Source: Akkermansia biwaensis (GTDB taxonomy: Bacteria; Verrucomicrobiota; Verrucomicrobiia; Verrucomicrobiales; Akkermansiaceae). From it: a stretch of DNA of 64,000 bases. A program made the position numbers and the translations under genes. Shown here piece after piece: positions 20,101 through 29,506 of the stretch; position 1 is the stretch's first letter, and every line of letters begins with the position of its first letter. The stretch is from NCBI RefSeq assembly GCF_026072915.1, contig NZ_AP025943.1:1674001-1738000 (forward strand), given 5' to 3'. The notes under the pieces were generated by a model that saw only the letters and a program-made list of their open reading frames with translations, was not told the DNA's origin and did not search any database.

Positions 20101-23012
20101 GTCAAACTATCCGACAGGAACAACCCAATACTTTGGAAGGTTTCATTGCCACCCGAAACACCTACAACGATAAGGGACAGCTTGTCCGCTCTCAAGCAGA
20201 AGACATGGCTCCCACAGCAACCGACTACAGTGAATTGGGCAGCATCGTGAGGCAAACCGTCCTTCTGGACGAGCTTCATCCCGAAGATGCCGCTAAAAAC
20301 AGGATATCGGAAAGCTCCACATGCTACCAGATACGGGAGGATGGCATTTATCAGGTACAAACCTCTACAACCTACAATACCGAAGGACTGCCTCTCACAC
20401 AGACTACCGAAACCATGGTTTCTCAGCTGGACCCTGTACTGGAAAGCAAAACCATTGCCACTGACGTTTACAGCCAGCAAAGCATCCAGTGGACGGAATA
20501 CACGGCTCCCTCCAAGCGTACCCAGCTCAGTCGCATTCCCACTTCGGATATCGTCGCCGAATCCCTTGTAGTGGATGGATTTACCATAAGCCAAACCAAT
20601 TATGCAGGAATCCACTCTTCACAGGAACGGTCCTATGCCTCCACAGGAATAATCCTGAAGCGAACCGATGCTCGCAAAAATATCACTACCACCGAAAGCG
20701 ACTTGGCCGGACGCTCCATCAAAGTCACCGATCCAGCGGGCAACACCACCACCACCGTCTATCTTCCTTGCTGTGATGCGCCAGCCTGTATCACGGATGC
20801 TTTGGGAGGCACCACCTGCTATTCCTACGATATCCGCGGCCGGAAAACAGCTGAATACGGCACTGCCATTCAGCCTGCTTGCTTCGCTTATGATGAGAGT
20901 AATCACATGATTGCTCTGACCACGTTCAGGGTGGATGAAAAAGACATCACCACCGATCCTACAAGTCGTACCGATGGAGATACCACCGCGTGGCTTTACG
21001 ATGATGCTACAGGACTGGAACTTAAAAAGACCTATTCCGACGGCTCCTGCATCTCCAGAACCTACGACAAGCTCAACCGTCTAAAGACTCTCACTAAGGC
21101 TCGCGGTATTACTACCAATTATACCTATGTCCCCCTTACCGGAGAGCTTGTTTCGGTCACTCATAGTGATAGTACTCCGGATTGGAATTTTACCTACAAC
21201 CATTTGGGAGAAATGGTTGCTGTCTCGGATGCCTCCGGTCGTAGGGAGCTCATTTATGATATTTATGGTAAGATGATTCAGGATACATCTTTTGGGATCG
21301 TAGAAAGCTGTCTCCAGCCAGGGTACGACTCCTTCGGGCGTCCCTGCGGATACCGTCTTATGCTGGGCACGCGTACCGTGCAGCACTCTCATCTTGACTA
21401 TGGCCATCAAGGTGCCATGATGGGGATGAATATGGAAGGCTTGGATACTCCTTTTACGTGGGAGTATGACGAAACCAACGGCTTCCTCAAGCAATTATCC
21501 TATCCCAACGGCATGGTCCGCAAGAATACTTACCATTCCAGGCTCAACCTCCTGGCCTCCATCAGCTATGAGGATGCCGGGACTGGCAACATGTTGGCCG
21601 GAGATGCCTATCAATACGATAACCTGATGCGCCCCACCCAGCGCCGGGATTCCTGGGATACCGCTACACCGACAATAACAAGGTACTTCACTTATAATAG
21701 TAGAAGTGAACTTATCAATGATGAGCTCCAGCAAAGAGGCAACTTTGCCTACCAGTACGACAACATCGGCAACCGCAAAAATGCCCAGGAACTGGAAGAG
21801 GAAATATTTTACGGAACCAATCAGCTCAACCAGTATACGAACATCGTCAGAGCAGGAACTCCCTTCCAGCCTGTCTATGATGCAGACGGTAATCAGACCA
21901 GGATTAAAACCTCTACAGGAATCTGGAATGTTTGTTATGATGCCAATGACAGGCCTGTCTCTTTCACCAGTGAAGACGGCTGTAGTGCTGTCGTTTGTGA
22001 CTATGACTACATGGGACGACGCTTTCGAAAGAAGGTGCTCGTCAATGGGAAGGCTGTCAGACACTCTTATTATCTCTACGACAGCTACTTGGAAGTGGCT
22101 GAACTGGACCTGATGCATCCCCGGCCTGTTCTGGTAAAGAGCTATCTTTGGGATCCAACGGAACCGGAGGCTACACGCATCTTGATGATGACATTCTGGA
22201 AGGAAAGCGCAACGGAAATGGGAGAACATTTCTACTTCACGCATGATGGGCTGAAAAACGTCACTTCCATTTTTGACGAACAGCAGACACAGAGGGCTCG
22301 CTATGAGTATGCCCCCTTCGGAGAACTCTTGGCAATGGAAGGGGATATGGCCCAGAACAGTAAGTTCCGGTTTTCCTCCGAGTACATGGACGATGAGTTG
22401 GGGCTTATCTACTACACTTACCGGCATTTCAATCCCCATGACGGAAGATGGATCAATAGAGACCCGATTTCTGAATTAGAAGGATGGAATTTGTATAGCT
22501 TTGTGAAGAATAACTTAAATTTTTCATTTGATCAATTGGGGCTTGCTGCGTCTAAATTTTCATATGAAGTCTTTATCAAAAGTGAAGCATATGGAACTTA
22601 TTTGACAGTAAGTCGAGTGGATGATGCTGTAAAAACAGCAAAAAAATATACAAAGGGAAGTATTAGTAAAATATTAAGTTTATATGATTTTTTAAAGCAT
22701 ACGGCAAAACTTATGAGTACCATGGGACTTCCTGCCGGAGATCAAATTAGAATTTTTGTTTCATTATCATGTAAATGCGATGATGGTTTTTTGGGATTTT
22801 TTTGCAGTGAAAAAGAAATGCGGACCAGGAGTTTCATAATTCTTCCTAAACATGTTCCTGAGTATGATGGGAAACATTCTTTTGGATTTCTCGGACCTGC
22901 AAAAAATCCTGAAAAATTTATTAAAGGTCTTGAAAAATATATTGATCAAGAAGTGGTTAAAATAGTAAATCCTAGAAAAAAAGAATGTGATGATTTCTGT
23001 AAAACTAAATAA
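17186..23012 (+). CDS. RHS/YD-repeat polymorphic toxin with serine-rich segment; start region frameshifted
   Basis: The uninterrupted frame from ATG 17334 encodes 1892 aa, but coding-like sequence starts at ATG 17186 (MNNTQITLEPRYPF) and reaches that frame only through two changes of frame, at about 17280 and 17390. Residues 138-180 (numbered from 17334) are almost all Ser, then come a Cys-rich CPCPCSCKC patch and a glycine-rich stretch. From about 370 to 1700 there are dozens of YD repeats (YEYDDQGRV, YIYDAAGRI, YDNVGRTIS). The RHS core-associated end is GRWINRDPISELEGWNLYSF (near 1710) and FDQLGL. The last 156 residues form a different, AT-rich tip: the presumed toxin, family not recognised. 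No signal peptide, so export would need a dedicated system. Confidence 0.85.
17752..17840 (+). repeat. Hexanucleotide-like microsatellite coding for poly-Ser
   Basis: A run of TCCAGT and TCCAGC units, nearly perfect over about 90 bp, encodes the Ser tract of the RHS protein. Gain or loss of one unit changes the tract by two residues without altering the frame, so length variation would be tolerated. Confidence 0.85.
22540..23012 (+). other. RHS C-terminal toxin tip (variable domain)
   Basis: From just after the FDQLGL end of the RHS core the base composition drops sharply and codon choice shifts to A/T-ending codons, continuing into the next gene. The roughly 156-aa tip begins AASKFSYEVFIKSEAYGTYL and holds four clustered Cys (SLSCKCDDGFLGFFCSE and ECDDFC) and several Lys/Tyr-rich helices. 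It has no HNH, AHH, deaminase or ADP-ribosyl motif I can see. Tip replacement by recombination is the rule in this family, so an independent origin is inferred. Confidence 0.65.
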
Positions 23013-23016
23013 ATTT

Positions 23017-23652
23017 ATGAGAGTAAATATTTTTAAAAAAATTATTATTATTTTGTTGATTCCAATAATCTTTTGTTTGATTTTTTGTATTGGATATATT
23101 TTTGGAGAAAAAAATATAGAAAAAAAGTATGAATATCTGGATGTAATAGAAGATAATTCTAGTAGCCTATCTAATTTTAATGCAAGTCTATGGAGAGAAG
23201 CTGCATTAACTGCTTTAATACAAATGACGCCAGGCAGTAAAAATAGAGTGGAACCATATATATCAAAAAAATATTTAGATGAGAATGTTTTGGACAAAAA
23301 ACATTTAATTGATACTTACAAAATGGCTTTATTTTCAGATGCCTTCTGTTATAAAATGGATCCTACTTTTCCAATTGATTATTCTCGCACAACAATTTTT
23401 TGGATGAAAAAGTTAGGTTATTTTTTAGAACGCGAAGATTTTGACGTGTGTCCCAACATGTCGGAAATAGTTAAACTTCTGGAAAATGGAGATGTGAAAC
23501 TTGAGCATGTAACTCCGTTTACAGCTAATCGATCTTGGTTCTATCCTGGGAATTATGAAAAAATACTAAAATTTGCAGAAAAAGAACTGTCCAAAAGATC
23601 TGATTTAGAAAATTTTATTGAACGAACTTGGGATGATGAATCGAAAAATTAA
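23017..23652 (+). CDS. Putative membrane-anchored immunity protein for the RHS tip
   Basis: 211 aa from ATG 23017, 4 bp after the RHS stop; the same frame is open from GTG 22987 and ATG 22990 inside the RHS gene. One N-terminal membrane helix (IIIILLIPIIFCLIFCIGYIF) anchors an extracytoplasmic or cytoplasmic domain of about 180 residues with no family motif I know. The gene shares the low GC of the toxin tip. Position directly behind a polymorphic toxin is the classic place for its antidote. The membrane anchor hints that the toxin acts at or across the inner membrane. Function inferred from context only. Confidence 0.6.
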   Translation: MRVNIFKKIIIILLIPIIFCLIFCIGYIFGEKNIEKKYEYLDVIEDNSSSLSNFNASLWREAALTALIQMTPGSKNRVEPYISKKYLDENVLDKKHLIDTYKMALFSDAFCYKMDPTFPIDYSRTTIFWMKKLGYFLEREDFDVCPNMSEIVKLLENGDVKLEHVTPFTANRSWFYPGNYEKILKFAEKELSKRSDLENFIERTWDDESKN

Positions 23653-23895
23653 TAAATTCTGCAAAGGGTTATTGCGATAATATTTTGATATTTAAAAATC
23701 TATCCAATAAATTCAAATTTGTAACAATTTCTACTTCTTTACGTATTTTTTCTTTTCTATAAATATTCAAACTCCCTCCATTTATTATCTTTTTTATATT
23801 CAACAATTCTTTTGTTTGGAAAGAGTCTGTCATGATGTAATTGTGTTCTGCGCGGAATTTTCGGGAGGGTAACATAGTCAACCCTTTGCCGAACA
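23653..23895. other. AT-rich gap behind the immunity candidate
   Basis: 243 bp with very low GC and many stops on plus. It may be the relic of earlier displaced toxin tips or immunity genes; nothing is recognisable. Composition returns to the genome norm only within the next gene. Confidence 0.35.
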
Positions 23896-25404
23896 ATGAA
23901 AAGAAATTGGAAATTTGTCTTTCTTGCCTCTGTATCAGCTGTCTTTTTTACAGGGGAGATGGCTTCTCCATTGGAAAAGAATAGTAAAGTTGATAAGGAT
24001 TGGTGGGAACTTCTGAAAGCTCCCTCAGTTCTCAGGCCTGCCGGGCGAGAAGTGCAACGAATGACGGAAATGTTGTCTGAAATTACCGGGCTGGAAGAAG
24101 ACGACTTTATCTGGCTGCAAGTGCCTGAGGATGTCTGCGACGGAGGAATAAGGATGTGGGCCATCAACAGGGAGAATGTCTTGAAGGCGGCCCAACCTGT
24201 TTACTTTCCTGAAGTTTACAGGTTTTTTACCGGATATGGGGAAAGTCCGTCTTTCAAGAATCTTGATCTCAGGTTGTTGAATTCATGGAGGGGGATGGAA
24301 TTCCGCCATGTTCCTTTGGAGAGGGAGTTGAGTGCGGTTGTTGAGTCGTTGTACAAGGCTCTCGGCCGGTTTTATGATCAACCCGGTCTTGACGCTTCAT
24401 GGAGCATATGCGCCGCGTGCAATCCGCAATATGACAATGATATGATGGGGCAGGATGTCCTTGTGGCGGCCGGCAGGCTTGGAGGAGAATTCCACGGATT
24501 CAATACCGGCATGTGCAGTATGACCGTTGTCCAGGCGTGGGAGTATTTATGCCTGCTGCTGCATGATTCAGCCCTTTTTGGAGTGCTTGGCCAGGATGAA
24601 CAGTTATGGCTGGCAATGCAGGGGGAAAGGCTGCTGGAGCTGATTGAGCGGATTGAGAAGGGGCCGAAGCCAGAAAAATGGAAGGGTGTTGTGGAGAAGG
24701 AGTCTTTTGGAATGGAATATCTGACATTGCCGGGAACTCTGAAGAATGAGGATATCTGGCTCCTGCTGTTTCCGGAAGGCGGAAGCGGTCTGAGCAGGAT
24801 GTGGGTGGAGGAGAGAAAGGCGGCCAAAGGAGGAAACGGCCGGATGACGGTGGATGCCCAGGGCCTCAACATGACGGAGTCCAGAGTCGATTTTGCTTCC
24901 GTGAATTGGAAGGTATCCGGAGGAGAGGAGAGTACGAGTGCGCCGCATTTTGCCTACGTTTGTTTGCATAATATGTTGCCGGAAAAAAGCTGGAAAGAGT
25001 CCGTGGCGGATTATAACAGGATGAGGAGAAAGAAGGGATGGAAGGATATGGACGCAGAGGCTGTAGCCGTCATGGTCTTCCGTCTGGGGTATATCAGCAG
25101 GGCCCGGGTCAAGTTGTCTGAAGAGGAATGGAAGAGCCTGGCAACGAAGAAGGATGCCTGGGCATTGCGCTGGCATGGGCCGGGTAACGGAAAGGAAGAC
25201 AAAGCTTTTGCGGAGCAATGGAAGAACGGATGCGGGGATTTCATTCGTCTTTCAGCGTCCTCTTCCTGGCGGAATGCGAATCGGGTGGATTCCGATTTGG
25301 AAGAGGTCCTTTATTATTTTATGAAGCTGGGTAAAAACCGGGGGATGGAGAGCAGAGTAGGGAAGGATAAGAAGAAAAGGGTTATGGAGATTTTGAAAAA
25401 ATGA
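23896..25404 (+). CDS. Secreted protein of unknown function
   Basis: 502 aa. The N-terminus MKRNWKFVFLASVSAVFFTG is a signal peptide. The mature region is rich in Trp, Met and charged residues, with phrases such as WEYLCLLLHDSALFGVLG and FAYVCLHNMLPEKSW, but without a motif I recognise. GC is intermediate between the AT-rich toxin tip and the core genome. It lies 243 bp behind the immunity candidate and could be a second accessory gene of the island. Confidence 0.65.
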   Translation: MKRNWKFVFLASVSAVFFTGEMASPLEKNSKVDKDWWELLKAPSVLRPAGREVQRMTEMLSEITGLEEDDFIWLQVPEDVCDGGIRMWAINRENVLKAAQPVYFPEVYRFFTGYGESPSFKNLDLRLLNSWRGMEFRHVPLERELSAVVESLYKALGRFYDQPGLDASWSICAACNPQYDNDMMGQDVLVAAGRLGGEFHGFNTGMCSMTVVQAWEYLCLLLHDSALFGVLGQDEQLWLAMQGERLLELIERIEKGPKPEKWKGVVEKESFGMEYLTLPGTLKNEDIWLLLFPEGGSGLSRMWVEERKAAKGGNGRMTVDAQGLNMTESRVDFASVNWKVSGGEESTSAPHFAYVCLHNMLPEKSWKESVADYNRMRRKKGWKDMDAEAVAVMVFRLGYISRARVKLSEEEWKSLATKKDAWALRWHGPGNGKEDKAFAEQWKNGCGDFIRLSASSSWRNANRVDSDLEEVLYYFMKLGKNRGMESRVGKDKKKRVMEILKK

Positions 25405-25957
25405 AGTTGAAAGAAAATTGGATGAATAGCGGAAGTGGGCATGTGAATGAATGCCGCATCTGAAGAGCATGCAGCCTTTTAACATCAGGATGATTCTGCC
25501 ATATATACCCCCTGTTTTATGCGCCGTTGCGACATGCCACGGAGAGGCTGTGGCCCGTGATCAAGAGGATGTGACAAGGAACGGTATTCTTGTATTGCAG
25601 GCATGCACGGATGAGAAGACTACGGCGGAGCATTCCAGGGAAATTTCCCTGATGTTCAAAGGCGTTCTGCTTAATGAAACGATTCAGGCATTGTTCAAGG
25701 CCGACAGGAACCATTTATACCATGCGGTTCTCTTGGCTGAAGTGGAAAGAATGAATCATCATGAATGGTTTGGTCTTCCTTGCATGCAGGATTATTCTAA
25801 AAAGATACGGAATGATCGTTTTCCGCTGACGGCAGCCATCAACCCCAATGCCGTCCTTGTTATCAGGGAGGTAATCATTAAAGAAGTGGGGAATCTGCAA
25901 AGCCGGAACCCCCAGGCGAATATACCCGGCTTGAGGCCTTTTATCCCCTGGCTGGGC
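25405..25957. other. 553-bp stretch with no convincing gene
   Basis: A plus-strand frame is open from 25451 through 26479, but its second half runs antisense to the clear SprT gene. Its first 170 codons start with a signal-like stretch (MILPYIPPVLCAVATCHGEA) and show no family. Minus frames are broken at 25715. A decayed or very divergent short secreted protein is possible. Nothing else is visible. Confidence 0.3.
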
Positions 25958-26473
25958 TTACTCGTTTTCATAAGGTTCCAAAGCCAGTTGCCCCAGCGTT
26001 TCCGGGCGGTTTTTCAGCGCCAGGCGCTTGAGGTGTTTGGCGAAGGCGGGGCGGCGATGGTATTTGGCCACGATTTCTCCCGTTGTTTTCAGACGAAGAA
26101 TGTATTTGTACGTAGTGACGCGGATGGCGTCCTGTCTGGCCGCGGCGCGCGGAACGGCTCCTATTTCCCGGCAGATGCGTTTCCACAACGGGCCATGGGT
26201 CCGTTCCCCATGGCGGACCCACGCCAGGGCATGGGCTATTTCATGCAGGACGGTGTCCTGGATTTCATGAGGCGCCTCCAGGTTGGCACGGACGAAATGG
26301 ATGGAAAGAGTAATGCTTTTTTCCTGAAGGCGGCATACGCCCAGCCTCCTCCGTGCTCGGTCCCACCCGAATTGCCAGTCATGCAGCCCGTATTCATCCA
26401 GTTTCAAACGGGCATAGGCTTCTATCTCCCGGAAACAGGATGGTCCGCCGGCTTGTTCATTCCCCATGGTCAT
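25958..26473 (-). CDS. SprT-like zinc metalloprotein
   Basis: 171 aa. The zinc motif HEIAH (77-81) and the following HGPLWKRIC (93-101) with the third ligand match the SprT/SPRTN-like domain; a short zinc-ribbon region appears absent. Relatives act as proteases on DNA-protein cross-links, but the role of small bacterial members is not known. Monocistronic, divergent from the DUF5009 gene. Confidence 0.85.
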   Translation of the reverse strand: MTMGNEQAGGPSCFREIEAYARLKLDEYGLHDWQFGWDRARRRLGVCRLQEKSITLSIHFVRANLEAPHEIQDTVLHEIAHALAWVRHGERTHGPLWKRICREIGAVPRAAARQDAIRVTTYKYILRLKTTGEIVAKYHRRPAFAKHLKRLALKNRPETLGQLALEPYENE

Positions 26474-26634
26474 GTGTGATTTATTGTACCACGTTTGTTT
26501 CCGGAAAGGATACGTGCAAGGAGATCATGACGGAGTTGGTCGGCTTCCGCGGAAAACGGGAAAAGAGAAAGCCGTTTTTTCTTTCCGGAAGAGGGAAAGA
26601 TTGGACGCCCGATTTCCGTATTGGGAATATTGCC

Positions 26635-27756
26635 ATGGATTCAGCACCTGATACCCGGCCGCAGAGGATCGCCGCCATTGATGCACTGCGAGGTTTCGAC
26701 ATGTTTTTTTTAACCGGGGGGCTGGCTCTTGTCGTCGCCGGCATCAACCTGTTTTATGAGAAGAGCCCCGCATGGCTACTGAAACATGCCGCGCACGTCC
26801 AGTGGGAGGGGTTTGCGGCCTGGGACCTGGTGATGCCGCTTTTCCTGTTCATTGTGGGTACGGCCATGCCGTTTTCCTTTGGCCGGCGCATCGGTTCGGA
26901 ACCCGTATGGAAGATTTATTTCAAGGTAATTAAACGGGTGGTGGCGCTGTTTTTGCTGGGAATGGTGGTGCAGGGCAACCTGCTGAGTTTTGAGCCGGAC
27001 AAGATGTCCCTGTACTGCAATACTCTTCAGGCCATTGGTTCAGGCTATCTGATTGCGGCCATCTGCCTGCTGAATTTGTCCATACGCTGGCAGGTGGCGG
27101 CCACGGCCATTCTGCTGGCCGCCTACTGGCTGGTGATGAAGTTTGTTCCTTTCTCCGATCCTGCCGTTGGGTCGTGCGCGGCGGGAGTTCTGGAACCCGA
27201 CAGGAATGTAGCCCTGCTGGTGGACAAGTACCTGATGGGCTCCTGGCAGGACGGCACGAATTACGCGTGGATTCTGGGGCAGTTCGGTTTTGGGGCCATG
27301 ACCATGCTCGGATTGCTGGGCGGCCAGATGTTAAAGCTCGTCCAGGGGCACGGAAAAAAGCTGCTCTGTCTGGCTGCCGCCGGGCTGGGTTGTCTGGCGC
27401 TGGGGTATTTCTGGAGCCTTGATTTCCCCATGATCAAGAAGTTGTTCACCAGTTCCATGGTTTTGTGGGCCGCCGGCTGGTGCTATCTGCTTCTGGCCCT
27501 GTTTTACGTGCTGACGGATGTTCTGAGGCTTAACTGGCTGACGTTCTTTTTCTCCGTTATAGGGAGCAATGCCATTTTCGTGTACATGTGGACGGAGGTG
27601 TGCCCGCCCACGCGCAATTTTTCGCGTGTGCTTTTTACCGGATTCAGCGAGTGTTTCGGCGACGGGCGGCAGTTCGTTTTTTATTTGTGCAATTACGGCC
27701 TGATCTGGAGCGTCCTGTATTATCTGTATAAAAACCGGACGTTCATCAAGGTATAG
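26635..27756 (+). CDS. DUF5009/NagX-like membrane acyltransferase, second copy
   Basis: 373 aa from ATG 26635; the frame is open further upstream to 26353 but that extension overlaps the divergent SprT gene and has no membrane-protein character. RIAAIDALRGFDMF at residues 10-23 is the family mark, followed by about ten membrane helices and the motif AWDLVMPLFLFIVG. A Gln/Trp-containing loop (HVQWEGFAAWDL) follows helix 1. Relatives transfer acetyl groups to the amino group of hexosamines. Distant paralogue of 2471-3568. It lies 113 bp upstream of an amino-sugar operon, so a role in modifying the same glycan is possible. Confidence 0.78.
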   Translation: MDSAPDTRPQRIAAIDALRGFDMFFLTGGLALVVAGINLFYEKSPAWLLKHAAHVQWEGFAAWDLVMPLFLFIVGTAMPFSFGRRIGSEPVWKIYFKVIKRVVALFLLGMVVQGNLLSFEPDKMSLYCNTLQAIGSGYLIAAICLLNLSIRWQVAATAILLAAYWLVMKFVPFSDPAVGSCAAGVLEPDRNVALLVDKYLMGSWQDGTNYAWILGQFGFGAMTMLGLLGGQMLKLVQGHGKKLLCLAAAGLGCLALGYFWSLDFPMIKKLFTSSMVLWAAGWCYLLLALFYVLTDVLRLNWLTFFFSVIGSNAIFVYMWTEVCPPTRNFSRVLFTGFSECFGDGRQFVFYLCNYGLIWSVLYYLYKNRTFIKV

Positions 27757-27869
27757 GCTTGTTTTCAGTCCTTCATCCATAGTAGGGTCTGCTTCATGCG
27801 GACGGAGCCGTCCGTCCTGGGGTTGAGATGCCCGCATGGGCGGCCTGCCCGCAGGTTTCTTTTGGAGCC

Positions 27870-29012
27870 ATGAATATTCCTTTCAACCAACCTCATGAGC
27901 ACGGTCCCGAGCTGGATTATATTCGGGACGCCATTCATTGCGCCCATTTGTCCGGAGACGGCAAATACACCCGGAAGTGCCATGAGTTACTCGTAGAGCG
28001 CACAGGCGCCAAAAAAGCGCTTCTCGTCCATTCCGGAACCGCCGCCCTGGAAATGGCCGCCCTGTTGATTGACTGCAGACCCGGAGACGAGATCATCATG
28101 CCCTCCTATACATTTGTGTCCACCGCAAACGCCTTCGTTCTGCGCGGCGCGGTGCCGGTGTTCGTGGATATCAGGCCGGATACCCAGAATATTGACGAGA
28201 CGCTGATTGAAGCGGCCATTACGGAGCGGACGCGGGCCATTTGCGTGGTTCACTACGCGGGCGTGGCGTGCGAGATGGATACCATCATGAATATCGCTCG
28301 CAGGTATCATCTGTACGTGATTGAAGATGCGGCCCAGGGCGTGGGCTCCTCCTACAAGGGGCGCAAGCTGGGGTCTATCGGGCATTTGGGGTGCTACAGT
28401 TTCCACGAGACCAAAAACGTCATTTGCGGCGAGGGGGGAGCCCTGCTGGTGAATGATCCCGCATTCATGGAGCGTGCGGAGATTATCCGGGAGAAGGGAA
28501 CGAACCGTTCCAAGTTTTTCCGGGGGCAGGTGGACAAGTACACCTGGGTGGACGTAGGGTCCTCCTATCTTCCCGGAGAGATGACGGCCGCCTATTTATA
28601 TGCCCAGCTGGAACATGGGAAGGAGATCAACGGAGAGCGGCGGAAATGGTGGAACATGTACCATCAGGCCCTGGAGCCTCTGGAGAAGGCCGGTGTGCTG
28701 AAACGCCCCTGCGTTCCGGCGGATTGCGTGCATAACGCCCATATGTATTACGTTCTGCTCAATTCCCTGGAGGAGCGCACCAGTCTGATCGGCAAACTGG
28801 CGGAGGAGGGCATCAAGGCCGTGTTCCACTATATTCCGCTTCATTCCGCTCCGGCAGGCGTGAAATTCGGGCGTACCGCCGGCAGCATGGCCTGCACGGA
28901 CCGCACCAGCGATACCCTGCTCAGGCTGCCTTTGTATTATGATTTGGGCGCGGAGGGCTGCCGTCGCGTGCTGAAAGCCGGTTTTGGCGTGGAAGGAGCG
29001 GCGGAATCATGA
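27870..29012 (+). CDS. wecE: WecE-like sugar aminotransferase (dTDP-4-keto-6-deoxyhexose)
   Basis: 380 aa from ATG 27870. The sequence closely follows E. coli WecE as I remember it, including PGDEIIMPSYTFVSTANAFV, DTQNIDETLIEAAIT, VHYAGVACEMDTIM, REKGTNRS and FFRGQVDKYTWVDVGSSY. SFHETKN (about 189-195) holds the PLP lysine. Reaction: glutamate-dependent amination of dTDP-4-keto-6-deoxyhexose to the 4-amino sugar (dTDP-Fuc4N in E. coli). Its ATGA overlap with the next gene and the acetyltransferase identity of that gene support production of a 4-acetamido sugar. dTDP-glucose synthesis genes are not in the window. Confidence 0.9.
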   Translation: MNIPFNQPHEHGPELDYIRDAIHCAHLSGDGKYTRKCHELLVERTGAKKALLVHSGTAALEMAALLIDCRPGDEIIMPSYTFVSTANAFVLRGAVPVFVDIRPDTQNIDETLIEAAITERTRAICVVHYAGVACEMDTIMNIARRYHLYVIEDAAQGVGSSYKGRKLGSIGHLGCYSFHETKNVICGEGGALLVNDPAFMERAEIIREKGTNRSKFFRGQVDKYTWVDVGSSYLPGEMTAAYLYAQLEHGKEINGERRKWWNMYHQALEPLEKAGVLKRPCVPADCVHNAHMYYVLLNSLEERTSLIGKLAEEGIKAVFHYIPLHSAPAGVKFGRTAGSMACTDRTSDTLLRLPLYYDLGAEGCRRVLKAGFGVEGAAES

Positions 29013-29506
29013 GACTGCGTTTGGTTAACGTGTCCGATGTGGACGAAGCCATGCGCGCACAACTCCGCGTATGGCGCAATTCCGATATGGTCAGCCCCTT
29101 TTTTCTGCTGGACCAGGTAACGGAAGAACAGCACAGCGCATGGCTGGAGAAAAACGTCCGCGGCGAGAATGCCTGCGCCTGCGTGATTTATGCGCACCAG
29201 GTTCCGCTCGGCCTGGTGTATCTGCCGTGGTTTGACCGGGAGTCCCGCCAGGGCGAGATCGGTATTTATATTTACAACCGGGATTTTCAGGAATTGCGGC
29301 CCGCTTCCTTTGCCTATGAAGGGATGATGGATGTTGCCGCAAAAGATCTGGGTTTGAAACGCCTGTGCGCCAGGATTCTGGAGGATAACGCCAAGTCCGT
29401 CCATTTTCATGAACGCATGAGGTTTAAGTTCTCCCCGGAAGATACGGGGGAATGCGTCAAGAATGGGGAAAGAAAACGTGTTCTGATGTACGTGAAAGAT
29501 TTATGA
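29009..29506 (+). CDS. GNAT acetyltransferase, PseH/RimJ-like, amino-sugar context
   Basis: 165 aa GNAT fold. The N-terminal LRVWRNSDMVSPFFLLDQVT and EEQHSAWLEK resemble PseH-type nucleotide-amino-sugar acetyltransferases, and the acetyl-CoA region is GEIGIYIYNRDFQ...ASFAYEGMM. It starts inside the wecE stop (ATGA) and ends inside the next start (ATGA), so the three genes are coupled. Expected to acetylate the 4-amino group made by the WecE homologue, taking the part of E. coli WecD although it is shorter and of a different GNAT branch. Confidence 0.78.
   Translation: MRLRLVNVSDVDEAMRAQLRVWRNSDMVSPFFLLDQVTEEQHSAWLEKNVRGENACACVIYAHQVPLGLVYLPWFDRESRQGEIGIYIYNRDFQELRPASFAYEGMMDVAAKDLGLKRLCARILEDNAKSVHFHERMRFKFSPEDTGECVKNGERKRVLMYVKDL

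Noticed and set aside
23669-23896. 75-codon open frame on minus behind the immunity candidate
   Set aside because: AT-rich, no homology I can see, and it overlaps the start of the next gene.
25451-26479. 342-codon open frame on plus
   Set aside because: The second half is antisense to the clear SprT gene (HEIAH). Only the first half remains as a weak possibility.
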